A stretch of 64,000 bases of DNA from Saxidomus purpurata (Eukaryota; Mollusca; Bivalvia; Venerida; Veneridae). The stretch is taken from contig JAFMSR010000002.1 in the NCBI GenBank assembly GCA_022818135.1, positions 25,836,268 through 25,900,267 on the forward strand, read 5' to 3'. Positions 51,200-61,910 of this stretch are shown piece by piece. Each line of letters begins with the position of its first letter. The stretch's first letter is position 1. Made by a program: the position numbers and the translations under genes. Under the pieces are notes generated by a model. The model saw only the letters and a program-made list of their open reading frames with translations. It did not search any database and was not told the origin of the DNA.

Positions 51200-51850
51200 G
51201 GCACATATAGTTCAAGGGGGGCGGTAAACTGGATTCAGCTTGTCTGTCGACACAATCTTAATCCAAAAAATTCTAGTGTCAGACTTTAATGGTACTTCAC
51301 AGAAATGATAAGTACCATGCCTAGTTGTGCACTTTAGGGTCACTAGGTAAAATGTCAAGGTCACAGGATCTCAAGAAATTAAAATATTGGCGCTCTTAAT
51401 CGCCAAATCCCCTGGTCAGAATTGTATGATACTTCACAGAAATGATACGTACTATGAAATGTTGTACATGGTCGGTCCATGTTTCGGGTCACTAGGTCTA
51501 AGGTCAAGGTCAAAGGGGCTCGAGATATTAAAATCTTGCGCTCTTAATCTCAAAAACTCCTGATCACAATTAAATGATATTTCCCAGAAGTGATAAGTAC
51601 CACGCTTAGTTGTGCCTATTCCATGTTTCGGGTCAAAGGGACTCGAGATAATAAAATCTTCTGCGCTCGGATTCTCAAAAACCACTGGTCAGTATTTTAT
51701 GATACTTTACAGAAGTGATAAATACCATGCCTAGTTGCGCATGGTCTAATTATTAAAACATCGTGTGTAACAGAAATTGTATATACTGTGTCAGTGCGGT
51801 GTTCGGGGGGGGGGTATTAATCACCTTCAGTGATAGTTCTTGTTATACCT
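51200..51850 (+). repeat. satellite-like element in intron 20
   Basis: Three to four diverged units of about 130 bp, each with a GATACTTCACAGAAATGATA-like stretch, CCTAGTTGTGC, CATGTTTCGGGTCA and TCAAGGTCA, ending in GTGTCAGTGCGGTGTTCG, the same tail as at 28970-29036. Confidence 0.8.
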
Positions 51851-51889
51851 ATGACCATAATTATACTCAACAACACATACGGCATTTAT

Positions 51890-52240
51890 AATTAATAAAA
51901 GAAATAATAAAATTCATAGTATCAAAGTGCACGTTTTAATGATTTGCTAAATATGTGTTTTTTACCTTTATATCCGGGCAGTCTTTGTACTGGCCTTAGT
52001 TTGTGGAATTAATTTCTGGACATGGCATCTAAAGCGCGCGTTTACATCATTATATTATCAATGTTAATTTGATAATAGTTGCGTATCATCAACTATTCTT
52101 GAAACATAAATCAAACTTCTTACATTACATAATGTTTAAAGTTTTCTGCCATATTTGTGATTTGTATATGCATGTATTGCCACATGGGTCTAAGACCTTG
52201 GAAGAAAATAAATAAAACTTGAAACTTGAAACTACATTGT
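51890..52240 (+). other. possible LINE 3' end in intron 20
   Basis: Ends in AAATAAATAAAACTTGAAAC with a repeat of CTTGAAA, resembling the short tandem tails of CR1/L2-type LINEs. No coding part remains. Confidence 0.35.
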
Positions 52241-52355
52241 CACTGAGGGTTTTTCTTGCGTTTTATATATTAACTTGTCTTGACAGATTTCAGTCATTTA
52301 ACATTTATCTTAAATGCTGAACTATTAATTGTTATGTTCTTTGTCTGGGTTTTAG

Positions 52356-52462
52356 GATGTCAACAATCGGCAGCCTCTTTTCCTGTATTCTCCCAACAAA
52401 ATTAGTATTCCAGAATCAAATGATATCATAGGAGAGGACATTGATTTATGTTTTGACCACAG
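52356..52462 (+). CDS. cadherin gene exon 21: altered linker DVNNRQP
   Basis: GGTTTTAG acceptor, donor GTAATT. DVNNRQPLFLY has the linker Asp replaced by Asn. Also ISIPESNDIIGEDIDL. Phase 0 to 2. Confidence 0.82.
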
Positions 52463-52962
52463 GTAATTCATTTTATACTTTTCATGATCTCATTGGAATA
52501 CAATTCATGAATATCGATATGATAAAACAATTTACTTCTTTGATATCCTCTTTTATTGTTAGATATTGTTCTGTCTCATTCGAAACACGGGTACTAAATT
52601 TTTCATCTTCTTTCATGCAATTAGATTAACAATCAACTTTTTCATATTTATTATTTTTGTTTAACAAAAAATATTTTCGAATGAAAATATGTAAAAAATG
52701 AGATTTAGTAATATTTATCTTACTGCATTGAATGAAAGTTTTATCCTGTTTTTATTATGTACCGGTAGTTTCTTCAGTGTCAGTAGAAGTATTTTTAAAC
52801 CAAACTTCAATGTAAGCCTTCCATAAATTTTAGCTTTTGAAAATATTGTTTTATTAATATATGTTTTATAGTTTTCTAAATATTTTTTTATGATGGAGAT
52901 ACTATTAAACGTGCATTTAAACAAAGTGCCGTTTAACTAATGAATACTTTTATATCAAATAG

Positions 52963-53170
52963 CCACCATTCGTCACAAAGAAACATACCATGTAAGTCTC
53001 TGGCAGCAAAAGATGCAGACTGTGAGACGCCTTATAAAACACTGTTTTATTGGATGAATAATAATGACACGAGGTTTCAAATCAACTCATCAACGGGGAT
53101 TATCAGCATTAAGAAAGGTTCCATTCTGGACTACGATAATCCACATCTAGAAAACATTATCAAATTTAAA
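52963..53170 (+). CDS. cadherin gene exon 22
   Basis: ATCAAATAG acceptor (weak pyrimidine tract), AAA/GTAAGT donor. Encodes CKSLAAKDADCE, RFQINSSTGIISIKKGSILD and LDYDNP in the LDRE position. Phase 2 to 0. Confidence 0.82.
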
Positions 53171-54226
53171 GTAAGTGCTACATGTACCCAGTAAGCAGAC
53201 AAGTCGTTCTTGTCAAACACTTACCAATCATTAATGATGGTTGATACGCATGTGTTTAGAATGTGCGTTAGTGTACATTTCGAATGATAAGAGGATGAGG
53301 AGGGGGGTGTTAGTTGGCGTTCCACTTTTGGTTTAAATTCTTTTGCGTATAAGTTACTATCATAAACATACATGTATCTCAGTAACGAGTGAGGGGATTG
53401 TTTGAAAACTCTGTTGAAGTGTTCAGGGGTACCAGGCAATAAAGTTAAATAAAGCATGACTGAATGAAATTCAAATCGTACCCCTAAATGAACTTAGAAA
53501 TTTGGGTTGAAGTTTTGTATGCCATCTGCATTTATGGACATGCTAGTACCTCACCAGCTTTTTATGGGATTGATTCAAATTTAAAGAAAGTCTTCAGGTG
53601 TAGACAAGAAAATAAAGTAAAAAGATATTTCAATTTATGGCTCTTGTTTGACTCAGACACTTTGGTTAGAGTTTTTCATGTACTAAGCTATAATTGGATT
53701 AAAGTTTTCGTTTTTTAAACTTAAGTAAAATGTTTAAAGTTTATAATTAAATAAAATGCTATCAGGGGCATATTGTTTTAACAATACCAAGACCTTTTTA
53801 GAATCGCTTTTCGTTATTTTGACAAATTATGTTATCATTCAGTTTAAATAATGTAGAATTATTATAAATACAGATAGTCTTGGCATTTCATCTGGCATAC
53901 TGTGTTGACATCCATTATTCATGATAAATATAACACAAATTTTTGTTTAATTATAGTCATATAGAAAATTGTTTTAAATGTACTTGAGACATAATTTTGT
54001 AATTATGTGACCCCCCCCCCAAAAAAAACTTGAGGGATGTATGTTTCAATTTCGATTAGTCATTGAGAGTACATGTATCAAGCAGATTATCATTTTGAAA
54101 AGAAATAATATAAAATATGAATAATGCAACTTCTGGTCGTACCAGTATGTTTTTTTTCACATTTACATGTGAGCATAGTCATTTGAGTATGTTATGGTAC
54201 AAAGTAGTCATCTTACATTATTTCAG
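53171..54226. other. intron 22, nothing recognised
   Basis: AT-rich; a C10 homopolymer followed by A8 near 54011. No coding signal. Confidence 0.5.
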
Positions 54227-54314
54227 GTTTATGCGACTGATGCTTTATACACGGCTACCACTACACTTACCGTAAAAATTACAAACAGACTGGGCTTTCC
54301 GGAATTCAGCAAAG
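54227..54314 (+). CDS. cadherin gene exon 23: linker without calcium motif
   Basis: TATTTCAG acceptor, donor GTGACA. VYATDALYTATTTLTVKITN then RLGFPEF: the strand is clear but DxNDxxP is reduced to TNRLGFP. Phase 0 to 1. Confidence 0.8.
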
Positions 54315-54388
54315 GTGACAACTTTTAAGTTGCTTATGTTTTTCTTATATTCCTTTTCTGACATTTTGTTAGTTAAAAGATAAAGTGA

Positions 54389-54875
54389 ATCTAACATGTT
54401 CATGAGTTGTGGATAAGGAAATCCCACCCGAGGGTTGAGATACGTCCAAAAACGAGGCTCTGCCGAGTTTTTTGGGACGTATCTCAACCCGAGGGTGGGA
54501 TTTCCTTATCCACAACTCAATGGACATGGTAGATTTATTTTCTCACCGTTTAAGTCGCATTTCACAAAAGTAAGAAGGAATAAGTGCAAATACAGGATTG
54601 GGATGAAAAAATGAAAATCAACTTTTTCTCGAATTTTACTTCAAAACTGATATAGATGGATAGAAAATGATCTAACTAAGAAAATTAATACCAACAACCC
54701 TATGTTTATTTCAAAAATAACAATTTTACAGCCATTTTTCGATTTTTATGTCTGCTTATAATCAACGTAAAAATAGTCCGGCAGCGATGTGAGATAAGCG
54801 ATGTGAGATAAATTTATCTCGCATGGGTAAATGCGCGGAAATATGTATCTCATAGGTGAGAAAATGTTTTCGGAA
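54389..54875. repeat. foldback element with long arms in intron 23
   Basis: Inverted arms of about 65 bp (54389-54450 and 54475-54534, GAGTTGTGGATAAGGAAATC at the conserved core) around CGAGGCTCTGCCGAG. A tail of about 340 bp starts and ends with TTTTCTCACC in inverted orientation (about 54538 and 54866). The GCTCTGCCGAG loop is shared with 31520. Confidence 0.85.
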
Positions 54876-55258
54876 TATGAGGAATTCCGAAGTTGAAAAA
54901 GTAAATATATTGGAAATTAAACCTTGTCAATTTTGTAAACGCCTGACAAGACATTTTATACCAACAAAAAACAACGTTACGGTAGTAAAACATATCTTGG
55001 ATATAAAATATGCCTATAAAAGATTAATATAAAACTGACCAAGTGCCTGTGACATAAACCAGAGAATGAATAAATAGTAAAGGTATTCAGTGTAATATAG
55101 TCAAAGTTGACTCTTGAGGCATAAGGTTTGGTGTGATAGACATCAGAGATCATTTAATTCATTGATACTCAATTTATACTATTTTTTCTCGATTGCATAA
55201 CGAGTTTATACAACTTTTATAAATCGATCTCGAGACTCACTCAAAATGAAACCAACCT

Positions 55259-55259
<1 letters not shown>

Positions 55260-55298
<39 letters not shown>
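55260..55298 (+). repeat. (GA)n microsatellite
   Basis: About 19 uninterrupted GA dinucleotides. Confidence 0.97.
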
Positions 55299-55301
<3 letters not shown>

Positions 55302-55352
55302 TAGATTTATCATGTCTTTGCCTTAGAATACTACCACTACCTGGCATAGGTA

Positions 55353-55417
55353 ATAATTGAACCCGGGACCCTCCGATCAAGAGGCGATCAAGCTACTACT
55401 GCGCCAAGATAGCTCTT
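55353..55417 (-). mobile_element. tRNA-like SINE remnant
   Basis: The minus strand reads TATCTTGGCGCAGTAGTAGC as a D arm and GGTCCCGGGTTCAATT as a T arm. Partial and isolated. Confidence 0.4.
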
Positions 55418-55868
55418 AATCCTGATACGTTATACAATTATACCGTCTTGATCAGTATGGCCTTCTTTCAAAATAGTATATATCACATCTTATCCATGTA
55501 TCCAATTTTATGCAGGTTCATACATACTTATTCTTTTTTGCTAGGGTATTGCTTGTCAACAGCCACTATACTAGTGACGAAATTGTCCTTACGGCAAAAG
55601 GAAAACAAATAAAAATATAAATACATTAACGATTAAGGAAGTGATATGTTTTTAATGCGTTTGTAATAGCTACTGGCCGCTGGTCGTCTTTTATATATCA
55701 AATGCGCAAAACTGAAAAATAGAACAAATTTCAGGTTAAGATACTCGATGTCCACGTAGCCACAGGAAATGAAGTAAATGGATCGATGGATTGATTGATG
55801 GATAGCTTTACGTGTTATTAACTTATTATACACATCAGTGTGTCAACTAACCTTTTTTATTGTTGTAG

Positions 55869-55999
55869 AAATATTCTTCTGCAGTGTCCAGGAGTGTTCT
55901 AATCATCCGAAAATCAACTGTTCTTTATCGTTACGTAATGAAAATGACATAATAGGTGAAGGATTTTTCAGCTACAGTATATCAAGTAAAGGCAGTACC
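55869..55999 (+). CDS. cadherin gene exon 24: cysteine-rich repeat start
   Basis: TTGTTGTAG acceptor, ACC/GTAAGT donor. Encodes EIFFCSVQECSNHPKINC with three cysteines, then GFFSYSISSKGST. Phase 1 to 0. The DxDxG segment is missing here. Confidence 0.75.
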
Positions 56000-57007
56000 G
56001 TAAGTTTGTTTCGCGTCAGTTATAACTATAATAGTATATGTTAAACTATTCCACAATTTTAACACATGTGTTTTGTGTGTGGTAGAACGCATTTAGAATT
56101 ACACAACAGCAATAGATTAAGGTTATAATTATTACAATTCAAAGTGGCCATATTAAATTATGTTCAAAATGTATGCTTGAACGACAATATATGTTTTGAG
56201 ATGTAACAATATTTAAACACTAGTTATTGCGGGTCCGCTACATGTAATACGTGTTTGGAAAATGTTACATGCAAGTGAAGCAATGAATAGTTCTTTGCAC
56301 AAATATCATGAAATGAATGAAACCGCCCAAGAAGGTAATATTAAGAATAGGTTAATATCACTGTTCAATGTGTAGCTCTAAAAACGTCAAAAGGTTGACA
56401 CTTTCATGTTTGTTAGTTCATAAAGCGTCAAATTACAAATTTTACCTAAAAGAAATTAAACATATGAAACAGTTTTGCTTATATTACAAGAACTCTAAAG
56501 TCAAAACTGAAATTAAAAATGAATGGGGAGTTGGCTATGACTTATTTAAGACAAGGTTCTTAGGCCTGCTGTGATTCTTTTGTATCACAGTTTTCTTGTT
56601 CTGAGTTATTTCTTGTCTAGACAGGTAAAATGAAAATATACCTAACAGAAAGGGTTGTATTTTATTTTGACCAGGAGAGTCAAAAGGATCTTCATTGATC
56701 TCTTCTATATTTAGCTGAGTGAAGTGGTGTACAGGTTCATATTTTTCGTTTTAACTTTTGTAACGTTCAGTTTTCTGTGTGTTGGCAGGGTCACTTTGAA
56801 CGGTAATATCACAGCATTCACAGTTTGTTATAAATTTAATGTAAATTTTGATTTTGCAAACCTCTGACCAAATATTGCTTCGTTATTATAAGAACTATTT
56901 ATTATGAAAAGTACATTATACATGTACTTTAAACTGTCAGTATGCTTGCTTAGCTTGTTTTCTCGTGATCAATTCCTTCAAGCGTTCATACATATATCAT
57001 TTTGCAG

Positions 57008-57141
57008 CACTTTGACGTCAAACCGACTGGTAAAGCGGCAGAAATAGTTTTGACAAAATGTTATGATTTTGAAAATATATCATCACACACATTTTTGTTG
57101 GATGTTGAAGCTCGAGCTAAAGTTGGGAATAAAAGTTCCAG
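57008..57141 (+). CDS. cadherin gene exon 25
   Basis: ATTTTGCAG acceptor, donor GTTGGT. Encodes HFDVKPTGKAAEIVLTKCYD and VEARAKVGNKSSR, a diverged second half of a repeat with YDFEN in place of LDRE. Phase 0 to 2. Confidence 0.75.
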
Positions 57142-58116
57142 GTTGGTATCCAGGTGGAGTTTTGCATATGAAAAAAAAATCATATTATTAAGAATAACAT
57201 TTTTGCTAGAATAAAAGTCAACAAAATTTATGCGAAGTCAAGAAAATGACTGCATTTATCTTTTTATACTTTACCTTATGTTTAAGTACCACCAAAATAA
57301 ATTGTGGTGACCTTCTAAACTACTGACATTTTAAACTTGACTAGTCTGCTGCACTTACGCTAGTCATTTAACTTTTACTTAAATAGAAAATTAAAGAAAA
57401 GCAAAGTTTTATGAAAAAATGATTCTATTGAATTGTTAAATATTATAAATTGTACATGTATTCAGAACTCTCGTTTTGATAAATACGGATATAGTTAATT
57501 GTGTTTTTTTCATGATTGGAGCTTCTGTCAAGCCTGCAATTGTGTGAGTTTGTGCAACGCTTACAGTTTCAACTGATAAGTTTACTTGCACGAACAGTAT
57601 CTATTTAAGCTGGTTAATTAAGATCGACGAATTTCATACTAACACGAACATTAGTTTGCGTTATGAAGGTTAAGGCTCATAGTCACTTTGGGTGTTGCAA
57701 TTACTTATATTACCAAGATAGTTGTCTTATGTGTCCCAGCGAAATGGATTGTTATTAGTGCAAAACTATTCATGACCTTGCTTTTTCTGAAAGAACTACC
57801 TGTTACATTTGTATGAATAGAGGGTAGTATGTCTTTCTATGATAAAGCACACAAAATATTAAACCTTTCTTACAATATCTCAGTGAAGGAGTGACATGAA
57901 ATGAAAGTAAGGCATACGTCAAAATTATTTAAGAGTAAATAGAACATGATTCTATCATCATTCACTAAGTGATTTTGTTTCTTAAATTGACCATTAAGTA
58001 ATATTTACAAATTGTTATCTTTAAAGGCGAATATTATCTTAGAACTACATGAAACTGAAACAATCAAGACATATTCGCGCTTATTCAGTAGCTATATCTA
58101 ATGTTTTATTTTGCAG

Positions 58117-58292
58117 CTGCAAAGTTAACATAACAATTGAAAACATCAATGATAACCGACCGGTTTTTGGGAATCAAACGTACACGTTCAGCATTTTCGA
58201 GACCTATAAAAAAGGATACATCTTGGGCAACATCAATGCATCGGATGCAGATCACCTTGGTAGACTTACCTATACTCTCGAACACAACGACT
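58117..58292 (+). CDS. cadherin gene exon 26: NINDNRP linker
   Basis: ATTTTGCAG acceptor, donor GTAAGA. VNITIENINDNRPVF closes a repeat; INASDADHLGRLTYTLEHND opens the next. Phase 2 to 1. Confidence 0.88.
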
Positions 58293-58387
58293 GTAAGAAG
58301 CATATTTGACTTTTTGTATCATGTATATAAGTGTATAGATAAGTTTTAAATGTACGGACTTAACGACAATTGGGGAGAAAAAGTACA

Positions 58388-58745
58388 TGCGGTCAGTTAG
58401 CTAAGTCGTTAGAGCATTCACCAGGGCACAAGAAATTTCAGAAACGCTTTTTAGTGTTTCCAACCCATCTAGAGAAGAACTGGTTAGAAACCTAGAGGAA
58501 GTCTCCCGTGTATCGGAGGCAATTAAAACAACAAAGGGGTCTGTTCGTAAAAAGCTAGGATCTAGTACTCGGATTTCCTTGTATCTGCAGCTGTCTCTTC
58601 AAACTGTGTCTGTCAGGAGGATTGGCAGGTTTCACTATTGGGGAAATCCTAGAGTCGGGCGGGACTATAAACAATAAAAAAGAGATCATTCGCCCTGTAA
58701 GCGAAGGGTTCCGGGTTCGAGTCCCGGTCAGGCTGCACATTATTC
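58388..58745 (+). mobile_element. tRNA-Thr-like SINE interrupted by a 263-bp insert
   Basis: The A-box half (TTAGCTAAGTCGTTAGAGC) ends at about 58419. The anticodon and B-box half (CGCCCTGTAAGCG, GGGTTCGAGTCCC, GGTCAGGCTGCAC) resumes at about 58689. CATTC flanks the insert on both sides, consistent with a target duplication. Confidence 0.65.
58426..58677 (+). other. 83-codon open frame inside the SINE insert, unknown
   Basis: A stop-free frame without a start codon, ending TAA at 58675. Its composition looks like real protein: SNPSREELVRNLEEVSRVSE, then KTTKGSVRKKLG and RRIGRFHYWGNPRVGRDY. No splice sites fit the cadherin gene. It may be part of an unidentified mobile element or a captured coding piece. 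I recognise no family. Confidence 0.35.
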
Positions 58746-59616
58746 TCACCCTGTTACAAATCGATGGTAAACTGAACCTCTTGCAACTTATATTAACTAC
58801 TATCATTGACTGCATCATAGCGCTTTGATCAGTACATGCGTTTAAAGAAAGTATAGATGAGGTCCAGGTCAAATTCCACTGATTAAAAAATAAATGACAC
58901 TCGTCTGTTGAAATCTGTTTACAGCCTCTAAAGCAAAATATTCCGCATAAATATATAATTTCTATCCTGGCCTTGATCTGAGACAAAAAGAAGAGTTTTG
59001 CTGTCTTACTGTAAGGAAAGACTACGAACTTTTATAGTAGAACTGTGGTCAGATGAGAATGGTATATAAAACAGTTTCAGAAAATGAAAATCTATTAAAA
59101 GTTTTATCGTAGTTATTTGCCGACATGGATCCTGAACTTTATTGCAAGGCTCTCAGAAGAAGTTAATATCACGCTTACTTGCTTATATTAAAAACTAGTA
59201 TCGGTTCAACTATACTATTCCGATGGAAAACAGTGATTGCAGAAAAAGGCACTAAAATCGTATCTGCTATTACATTATGCAAAATGTGTATTAGTAGTAG
59301 ATTATGTGTAAAGACATCAAAATGTGTAATTGTTTATGAAAATGGCACCAGTGTATAATTCTGTATCGTTTGATGCAATATTTGCACCGTTATTTGCCTC
59401 AAAGCAAAAGACATGTAAAAGCGCACTGTGTTATAATGAGTACTGCGTGTGTTTGGATGTGCGTGTATGTGCATGCATGCGCTTGTTCGTGTTGCTGATA
59501 GTTGTTTGCATAAACGGAACATGTTTACTTTAACTTTCACCATCACCGATTGGTATAGAGTAGTTGTCAAATTACTCTTTAAAAGTAAAATGTCTAATGA
59601 TTTTAAAACATTTCAG

Positions 59617-59849
59617 ACCTAAATTACAGCGATGGAAGTTTAAAACTTTATAAAGAGCCCGATCTCGATAATGGTGACATAAAATCCGAGCTACTAAAGG
59701 CAAGAATATTCGCCTTCGACGGCAAATTCAATGTATCAGCCGATATAGATGTTACAGTAAAGCCTGTAAATGAGTACCCACCAGAATTTGAACAACCAGT
59801 GTACAATTTTAATGTGTCGGAAAATGATTCACACCAATTCACAATACAG
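59617..59849 (+). CDS. cadherin gene exon 27
   Basis: CATTTCAG acceptor, CAG/GTAAAG donor, 233 bases. Encodes LYKEPDLDNGDIKSELLKAR, FAFDGKFNVSADIDVTVKPV, NEYPPEFEQP and NFNVSENDSHQFTIQ. The linker is VNEYPPEF (no DxND). Phase 1 to 0. Confidence 0.87.
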
Positions 59850-60029
59850 GTAAAGTATATTTAATGGTTTCCAGACAAGTTTTGTATAATACCGAAGCCG
59901 ACATTTGTATTTATCTACTCTTTGACTAGTATATTGGAGCTCTATTTTGTATTCTTTTTCTGTGAAGCAATCGGAGCTGAACTATGTATCTCACCTTTCG
60001 GTTGGGAGACATATTGATTTGGTAATGTC

Positions 60030-60450
60030 TGTCTGTCACAAAAGTTTGTCCGCGCACCTAGAAATGTTTAGTACCAAGTGCAATTTTGCATATCGTCGTC
60101 ATATTCAGGTTCAATGATATTAGCGGACTTATTTTCCTTTTTTTGTAAACCCTAACCCTTACCGCAATCCAAAGTTTGTCAGCGCGACTCATCTTATACC
60201 GGTTGGCGGATTTCAACTACACTTCACATGAGTGATCAGTGCCAAGCCTAGTTGTGGATATCTTCGGCATTTTCCGGTTCAGTGATTCTTAGCGGCAGAG
60301 TTATTGAACTTTTTCATAAACTCTAACCCTTAGTTTGTCTGCGCAACTCCTCTTACACCATTAGGCGGACTACAAACAAACTTTATATGAATGATCAGTG
60401 CCATGCCTAGTTATGCATATCTTGGACATTTTCCGGTTCAGTGATTCCGA
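60030..60450 (+). repeat. about 145-bp tandem repeat in intron 27
   Basis: Two to three diverged units with GTTTGTC, GCGCGACTC or GCGCAACTC, GAATGATCAGTGCCATGCCT-like words and CATTTTCCGGTTCAGTGATT. Confidence 0.75.
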
Positions 60451-61102
60451 GTGGATTTTGTTTGTAGGACATCATGTAAATAAGTTGTGCTTCGAACTAT
60501 TTGTAATTCATGACACACATACCGGATAAGTGGTGAGAGACAAACGTTATTTCTGTAAAAAGCTGCCTCTAGTATTGTATTGATCTTGTAAAGCAATTAG
60601 GAGGGCGTTATAAAGTGTTTTTCGGCTGTCATATTTGATTTAATTTTTAGTACATGTATTTTCATTTCCTTCGACCGTTATTTAATACTTAACGAAACTT
60701 TCTTTACCCTTAAAAAGCAATAAAGTAGTTGCTTATACATTTTGATGACATTCTTATGAATAAGCCTTTTATCACCGGCCTGGTTGGAAGTTTAAAGTTG
60801 CTGTAGTATTTTAGTACTGCAGATTGAGTAATATTCGCGATTCGCGATTTACTCTGTCTGATATCAAATTTCATAAAGTGTTTTATTTTCATGGATAAAT
60901 TAGATCTAAATAAATGGCATGTGTTTAGTATGGCCAGCTTGACGTTTTTTTGATGTTTGTTACTGTTTGGTTACATAATTTTTTAGTTTACTTTCTGATA
61001 GAGTTATGCACCATTCAATATTTCTTTAGATCTTAATACAATTATTCAAGTGTCAGTTCAGATCTTTTAGCGCCTGCAAAAATCAAACTTTTTATCTTAC
61101 AG

Positions 61103-61164
61103 GCACATGATAATGACACAGGATATGATGGGCATATAACAATGCATTTCATACCTGATAAATG
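61103..61164 (+). CDS. cadherin gene exon 28 (last seen)
   Basis: ATCTTACAG acceptor, ATG/GTAAGC donor. Encodes AHDNDTGYDGHITMHFIPD, the DxDxG segment of a new repeat. Phase 0 to 2. The next exon lies beyond the window or was not recognised. Confidence 0.85.
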
Positions 61165-61500
61165 GTAAGCTTTATCTATTATTAGACCTATCTAACTTAA
61201 ACGTAATTCGTAAATGTAATACGTACTTTGGAAATAAATTGGGGGATTTCTCAAACAACACAACTACCAACTTCCAGTTCTGTTTTGGCGGGCGTTAATT
61301 TTGGCTACATTGATTGTGCCAAATAAAAACAACGCAAATATGTACTTCAGCAGTACACTGCCAATATGCTATTGTGCGACAATATTTACCTGGCACTCAT
61401 TAATCTTCGCCAATATCCTCGGCTACGTTCGGTTGTGTTTTCGTTATTTCAATTGATTATCATATCGAACAAATACATTTCACCGACTGAAGTTCACATC

Positions 61501-61571
61501 GCAGAGACAGTGGTGTAGTGGTAAGATGCCCAACTTGTATGCAAGGTTCCATGAGTTTGAATCCTGCACAG
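61501..61571 (+). mobile_element. tRNA-like SINE remnant
   Basis: GGTGTAGTGGTAAGATGCCC (D arm) and GAGTTTGAATCCTGC (T arm) in order. The anticodon arm is poor, so a working tRNA is unlikely. Confidence 0.45.
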
Positions 61572-61910
61572 ATAATTTTAATTTTTATAGGAGTATGGCT
61601 ATTTTTATTTAATTTGTGACACTGTCTTATGCACCGTTTTCGCTTTTATATATTCTATGATTTCTGTTTTTTATTTTTTTATTGTTGGTTAATAACTTTG
61701 CTTTGTTTTCTGTGTTTTTATTTTTTATGTATCAATACTTTTACATGTATTACTGAAAATAAACCGAGTTATCAGAGGAAAACAGCAGAAAACTGTTTAT
61801 CATTAGTATATTAAGATATGACAAAAAATATAAACTCATAATTGAATTAATACTTGTATGCAGTGGAACCCGTAATTTTACAAAGCGAAAATAATGCCTT
61901 GTGTCTCTGA

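Larger units (their letters stand above)
24143..61164 (+). other. large cadherin-superfamily gene (28 exons seen, 3' end outside window)
   Basis: A predicted calcium-dependent adhesion or recognition receptor, secreted or anchored in the plasma membrane. The 28 exons given below join with matching phases throughout (3794 bases, about 1264 residues). Residues 1-18 are a signal peptide. Residues 19-205 are a cysteine-containing, N-glycosylated region I do not recognise. From about 206 on come cadherin repeats. Their linkers read DVNDNPP (about 361), DENDNSP (467), DVNTHTP (573), DVNDNTP (669), DINDHVP (777), DVNNRQP (886), TNRLGFP (about 1010), NINDNRP (about 1120) and VNEYPP (about 1217). LDRE-type motifs are LDREE (exon 9), IDRES (11), LDRET (16) and IDREQ (19). 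Many calcium ligands are altered, so several linkers may not bind calcium. No transmembrane segment is reached, so the gene must continue beyond 61164. Resemblance is to protocadherin/FAT-like ectodomains; the subfamily is unknown. Confidence 0.85.
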
